Below, in pieces: positions 5,268 through 7,781 of a stretch of DNA of 7,781 nt. Origin of the DNA: Planctomycetota bacterium (GTDB lineage: Bacteria > Planctomycetota > SBBH01 > JACQRN01); the NCBI GenBank assembly GCA_016206515.1, contig JACQRN010000190.1, positions 1 to 7,781 of the forward strand, read 5' to 3'. A program made the position numbers and the translations under genes. Numbering within the stretch: position 1 is the first letter of the stretch; each line of letters begins with the position of its first letter. The notes beneath the pieces were generated by a model. That model saw nothing but the letters and a program-made list of their open reading frames with translations. It was not told the DNA's origin and made no database searches.

Positions 5268-5924
5268 ATGCCCCTCTTCGACGGTCGCGGCGGTTGGGTC
5301 GGCGCGCTCCGCGGGGCTCTGCGTGGCGGAGTCTCGCGCCAGCGGCTCCGCTCCTGGGGTGACTTCTACGACGGCGAGGTGGACGAGGCGTACCGCCGTT
5401 TCCATCTCGCTCTGCACGCGCCGTACCTGGAGGCGATCCGTTCGTTCCGTCCCGAGCGCACCCTCGAGGCCGGGTGCGGCACGGCGATCTTCTCGGAGGC
5501 GCTCGCCGGGGCGGGAGTGCGCGCCTGCGCGTTGGACCTCGATGCGGGGGTGGTCGCCAGCGTCTGCGCGCGCGTCCCGTTGATGCGATCCCTGCGCGGC
5601 GATCTCTTCCGGCTTCCGTTCGCCTCCTCGTCGTTCGACGTCTCGTTCTCGCAGGGGGTGCTGGAGCACTTCGCCCCCGCGCGGATCCGGCAGGCGCTCC
5701 ACGAGCAGCTGCGGGTCGCGCGTGCGGTCGTCTTCAGCGTCCCGAACCTTCATTACCGGTGGGGTGAGTACGGGGACGAGAAGCTCTGGTCCCTGCCCGC
5801 CTGGGGGGGGATCCTGCGCGACCTGCCGGTCGTCCGATTGGAGGCGTACCATCGCGCGACCCTGCGGCGGAACTTCTTTATTCCGCGCCCGATCATGACC
5901 CTGGGAGTCCTCGTCCGGCCGTGA
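5268..5924 (+). CDS. Class I SAM-dependent methyltransferase
   Basis: This soluble 218-residue protein has a Rossmann-type SAM-binding core of the Methyltransf_11 sort. Motif I is EAGCGTAIF at 67-75, the acidic residue that usually contacts the ribose is in ALDLD at 88-92, and GDLFRLPFASSSFDVSFSQGVLEH spans 111-134 as motifs II to IV (SFDVSFSQGVLEH is the family-typical end). The N-terminal 60 residues are probably substrate-binding. The acceptor cannot be read; the overlap with a glycosyltransferase gene suggests a sugar or glycolipid. ATG 5268 is chosen over the in-frame ATG 5253, which lies within a -10-like box. Its TGA overlaps the GTG start of the next gene (GTGA), implying coupled translation. 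It is the first gene of a rightward operon and divergent from gmhB. Confidence 0.87.
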   Translation: MPLFDGRGGWVGALRGALRGGVSRQRLRSWGDFYDGEVDEAYRRFHLALHAPYLEAIRSFRPERTLEAGCGTAIFSEALAGAGVRACALDLDAGVVASVCARVPLMRSLRGDLFRLPFASSSFDVSFSQGVLEHFAPARIRQALHEQLRVARAVVFSVPNLHYRWGEYGDEKLWSLPAWGGILRDLPVVRLEAYHRATLRRNFFIPRPIMTLGVLVRP

Positions 5925-7003
5925 CGCGCTTGCGCCTCGGGTTCGACATCCAGCCGACGCTCGGCCGCCCCTCCGGGATCGGCCGGTACACGATCCTCCT
6001 GAGGGAGGCGTTGCGGCGGGGGTTCTCGGAGCGGTTCGAGTGCGTCGGGATCGGCGCTGACGAGGCGGCCTCGATGCCGACGCCCAAGCGCGTCTTCTGG
6101 GAGCGGTTCCGCCTCCCGAAGCAGGCGCGCGCGGCCCGTCTCGACCTGTTCCACTCCACCGGGTTCGCCGCGAAGCCGGGGCTCGGTGTCCCGCAGGTCT
6201 GGACTCTCCACGACCTGATCCAGATGCGCTCCCCGTCCCGGATGGGGCTCGTCAGTCGCTGGTACTGGACGAAGGAGTTGCCTCGCTCGGTCCGTCACGC
6301 CGATGCGATCCTCGCGGACTCGGAGGCGACGAAACGCGATGCCGTGGATTTGCTCGGTGTCGCCCCGTTGCGCGTGCGCGTGGTCCTTCTCGCCCCGGAC
6401 CCGGCGATCGGGCCCATGGATCCGGGCTCCGACGCGCAGGTTCGCGCACGCCTGGGTATCGACGGCCCGTACGTCCTGTTCGTCGGGACCCTCGAGCCGC
6501 GCAAGAACCTCCCCTTTCTTGTGGAAGCGTTCGCGCCGGTCGCGCGCGCGGTCTCCTCCCTCTCCCTGGTTCTCGCAGGGGGCGCCGGGTGGGACCAGGG
6601 CCGGATCGAGGAGGCGGTCGCGCGCCATGGCGTGCGCGAGCGCGTGAAGTTCCCCGGGTACGTCGGCGCCCAGGCGCTCGGTCCCCTGTACCGCGGCGCC
6701 GTCTGTCTCGCGTTTCCTTCTCTATGTGAGGGGTTCGGTCTCCCCCCCCTCGAGGCGATGGCCGCGGGGACCCCTGCGATCGCCTCCGACAACTCGTCCC
6801 TTCCGGAGGCGGTCGGCGAAGGGGGGCGCTGCCTCCCCCTGGGCGACTCCGCGCCGTGGTCGGAGGCGATTCGCGAGCTCGCCGAGGATCCCGCCGCACG
6901 CGCACGTTGGTCCGCGCGCGGCCTTGCCTGGTCGTCGCGTTTCTCCTGGGACCGGGTCGCGCGGGAGACGGCGGAAGCATACGAGTCCCTCGTGACGCGG
7001 TAG
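5921..7003 (+). CDS. GT4-family glycosyltransferase (GT-B fold)
   Basis: This 360-residue retaining glycosyltransferase moves a sugar, often mannose or glucose, from a nucleotide donor onto a growing glycan or lipid-linked acceptor on the cytoplasmic side. The N-terminal domain shows the glycine-rich GRPSGIGRYT (15-24), LFHSTGF (77-83) and TLHDL (95-99). The donor-binding C-terminal domain starts with FVGTLEPRKNL (187-197), containing the Arg194/Lys195 that contact phosphate. The EX7E motif runs from Glu270 to Glu278 in CEGFGLPPLE. The length is typical and no transmembrane segment is present. The start is GTG 5921 overlapping the methyltransferase stop; there is only a weak GGGAG upstream, so it likely depends on translational coupling. 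Donor and acceptor are not determinable, although the RPSGIGRY and TLHDLI pattern recalls mannosyltransferases of the WbaZ/MtfB sort. Confidence 0.9.
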   Translation: MTRLRLGFDIQPTLGRPSGIGRYTILLREALRRGFSERFECVGIGADEAASMPTPKRVFWERFRLPKQARAARLDLFHSTGFAAKPGLGVPQVWTLHDLIQMRSPSRMGLVSRWYWTKELPRSVRHADAILADSEATKRDAVDLLGVAPLRVRVVLLAPDPAIGPMDPGSDAQVRARLGIDGPYVLFVGTLEPRKNLPFLVEAFAPVARAVSSLSLVLAGGAGWDQGRIEEAVARHGVRERVKFPGYVGAQALGPLYRGAVCLAFPSLCEGFGLPPLEAMAAGTPAIASDNSSLPEAVGEGGRCLPLGDSAPWSEAIRELAEDPAARARWSARGLAWSSRFSWDRVARETAEAYESLVTR

Positions 7004-7011
7004 GCCCGAGG

Positions 7012-7017
7012 TATCCT
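7012..7017 (+). promoter_or_regulatory. Candidate -10 box (TATCCT) for a leaderless wecB-like transcript
   Basis: TATCCT ends 7 nt before ATG 7025 with spacer CCACCCC and no ribosome binding site. It lies in the 21-nt gap after the glycosyltransferase. GTGACG at 6992-6997 could be a poor -35 element, but the spacing of 14 nt is short. Confidence 0.45.
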
Positions 7018-7024
7018 CCACCCC

Positions 7025-7781
7025 ATGCCCCTCCGCATCCTCGCCGTCTACGGAACACGCCGCGAGGGGATGAAACTCGCGCCGGTGGTCGAGGCGTTGC
7101 GCGCGGATGCGGATTTCGAGGTCAAGGTCTGCTCGACCTCCCGGCAGGGGGCTCTCGCGCAGGACCTGGCGGACGTCTTCGATCTGAGGCCGGACTGGGA
7201 CCTCGACCTGTGGCATGAAGGGGACGACCTGTACCGGGCGGTGGCGGGGGTTATCGAGGGGTTGCGCGACGTCCTTCGAGAGGCCCGTCCCGACTGGGTG
7301 ATCATCCAGGGGGATACGACGAGCGCCTTCGCCTCGGCGCTTGGGGCGTTCTACGCGGGGGCGAAGATCGCGCACGTGGGCGGTGGCCTGCGCACCGGCG
7401 ACATGGCGGACCCGTTCCCCGAGGAGGGGCATCGGACGATGGCAACGCGCCTGGCGTCCCTGCACCTGGCCGCGACCGCCCGCGCCCGCGCGGCGCTGAA
7501 GGCGGAAGGGATCCATCCCGGGAAGGTGGAGGTGACCGGCTCCCCGATCGTCGACACCTTGCGCAAGGCGCTTGCCCTGGAGGCGCCGCTCGATGCGGAC
7601 CTCGCCGCCTGGACCGAGGGGCGCAAGCTCGCGGTCCTGACCGTGCGCCGGTCCGACCGGCTCGGCGCGGGGGCCGCGGGGGTCGCCGAGGCGATCCGCG
7701 CCCTGCACGACCGCGAGGCTGCGCTGCGGTGGGCGCTCGTCCTGCGGCGGGACCATGCCCCCAGCGACATCCTGCGCGCGC
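7025..7781 (+). CDS. WecB-like UDP-N-acetylglucosamine 2-epimerase homologue with altered active site (3' end outside window)
   Basis: The first 252 codons of an open frame run off the right edge. The fold and motifs are those of the non-hydrolysing UDP-GlcNAc 2-epimerase family, which makes UDP-ManNAc for surface glycans: GTRREGMKLAP at 10-20 (usually GTRPEAIKMAP), GDTTS at 96-100, GLRTGD at 121-126, PEE at 132-134 and TGSPIVDTL at 171-179. Compared by eye with E. coli WecB, Asp95 and Glu131 are kept (Asp97, Glu133). Glu117 of HVEAGLR is Gly119 (HVGGGLR) and His213 of GHRRE is Arg208 (VRRSD). The usual QHREM segment reads RQGAL. The frame is clean, so it is not an obvious pseudogene. It may be a regulatory or non-catalytic paralogue, or catalyse another reaction. 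The start at ATG 7025 has no ribosome binding site but follows a TATCCT box. Confidence 0.8.
   Translation, partial: MPLRILAVYGTRREGMKLAPVVEALRADADFEVKVCSTSRQGALAQDLADVFDLRPDWDLDLWHEGDDLYRAVAGVIEGLRDVLREARPDWVIIQGDTTSAFASALGAFYAGAKIAHVGGGLRTGDMADPFPEEGHRTMATRLASLHLAATARARAALKAEGIHPGKVEVTGSPIVDTLRKALALEAPLDADLAAWTEGRKLAVLTVRRSDRLGAGAAGVAEAIRALHDREAALRWALVLRRDHAPSDILRA

Noticed and set aside
6722..7756. Minus-strand open frame opposite the glycosyltransferase end and the wecB-like gene (344 codons)
   Set aside because: It has no motifs and high Arg/Pro/Gly content, while the plus strand carries clear family motifs through the same region.

Overview
This is a GC-rich bacterial window (roughly 70% G+C by eye, almost every third codon position G or C). 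It reads as part of a cell-surface glycan or nucleotide-sugar locus next to an isoprenoid-type GHMP kinase. I cannot assign a taxon. Three things hint at an uncultivated or little-studied high-GC lineage: a mevalonate-kinase-like gene in a bacterial setting, a heptose-type GmhB phosphatase, and gene starts that look leaderless (a TAnnnT box 6-10 nt before ATG with no ribosome binding site).

Layout, left to right. (1) Positions 1-875, plus strand: the 3' part of a GHMP kinase of mevalonate-kinase type, cut by the window edge. (2) Positions 876-1062: intergenic DNA with a strong hairpin and a degenerate palindromic repeat. (3) Positions 1063-3022, plus strand: a membrane-anchored SGNH hydrolase, then an NAD-dependent nucleotide-sugar epimerase. 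(4) Positions 3030-5223, minus strand, convergent with (3): a CDP-alcohol phosphatidyltransferase translationally coupled to an upstream LicC/IPCT-like cytidylyltransferase, preceded by GmhB. (5) Positions 5268-7781, plus strand, divergent from (4): a SAM methyltransferase overlapping a GT4 glycosyltransferase, then a WecB-like UDP-GlcNAc 2-epimerase homologue that runs off the window.

How the genes could work together (inference). The epimerase and WecB homologue would supply or recognise nucleotide sugars. GmhB would make an intermediate of ADP- or GDP-heptose. The GT4 enzyme would add a sugar, and the methyltransferase and SGNH protein would decorate the product. The cytidylyltransferase/CDP-alcohol transferase pair would activate a phosphorylated polar alcohol as its CDP derivative and transfer it to a lipid, glycan or inositol acceptor.

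The most noteworthy observations are: (a) five gene starts share a -10-like box immediately upstream of ATG, two of them with an identical 12-nt sequence, suggesting leaderless transcription; (b) three enzymes lack residues normally considered catalytic: the WecB homologue (E to G and H to R), the CDP-alcohol transferase (fourth motif Asp to Asn) and the GHMP kinase (Asp to Gly). I found no RNA genes, CRISPR arrays, insertion sequences or phage genes, and no gap longer than about 190 bases.
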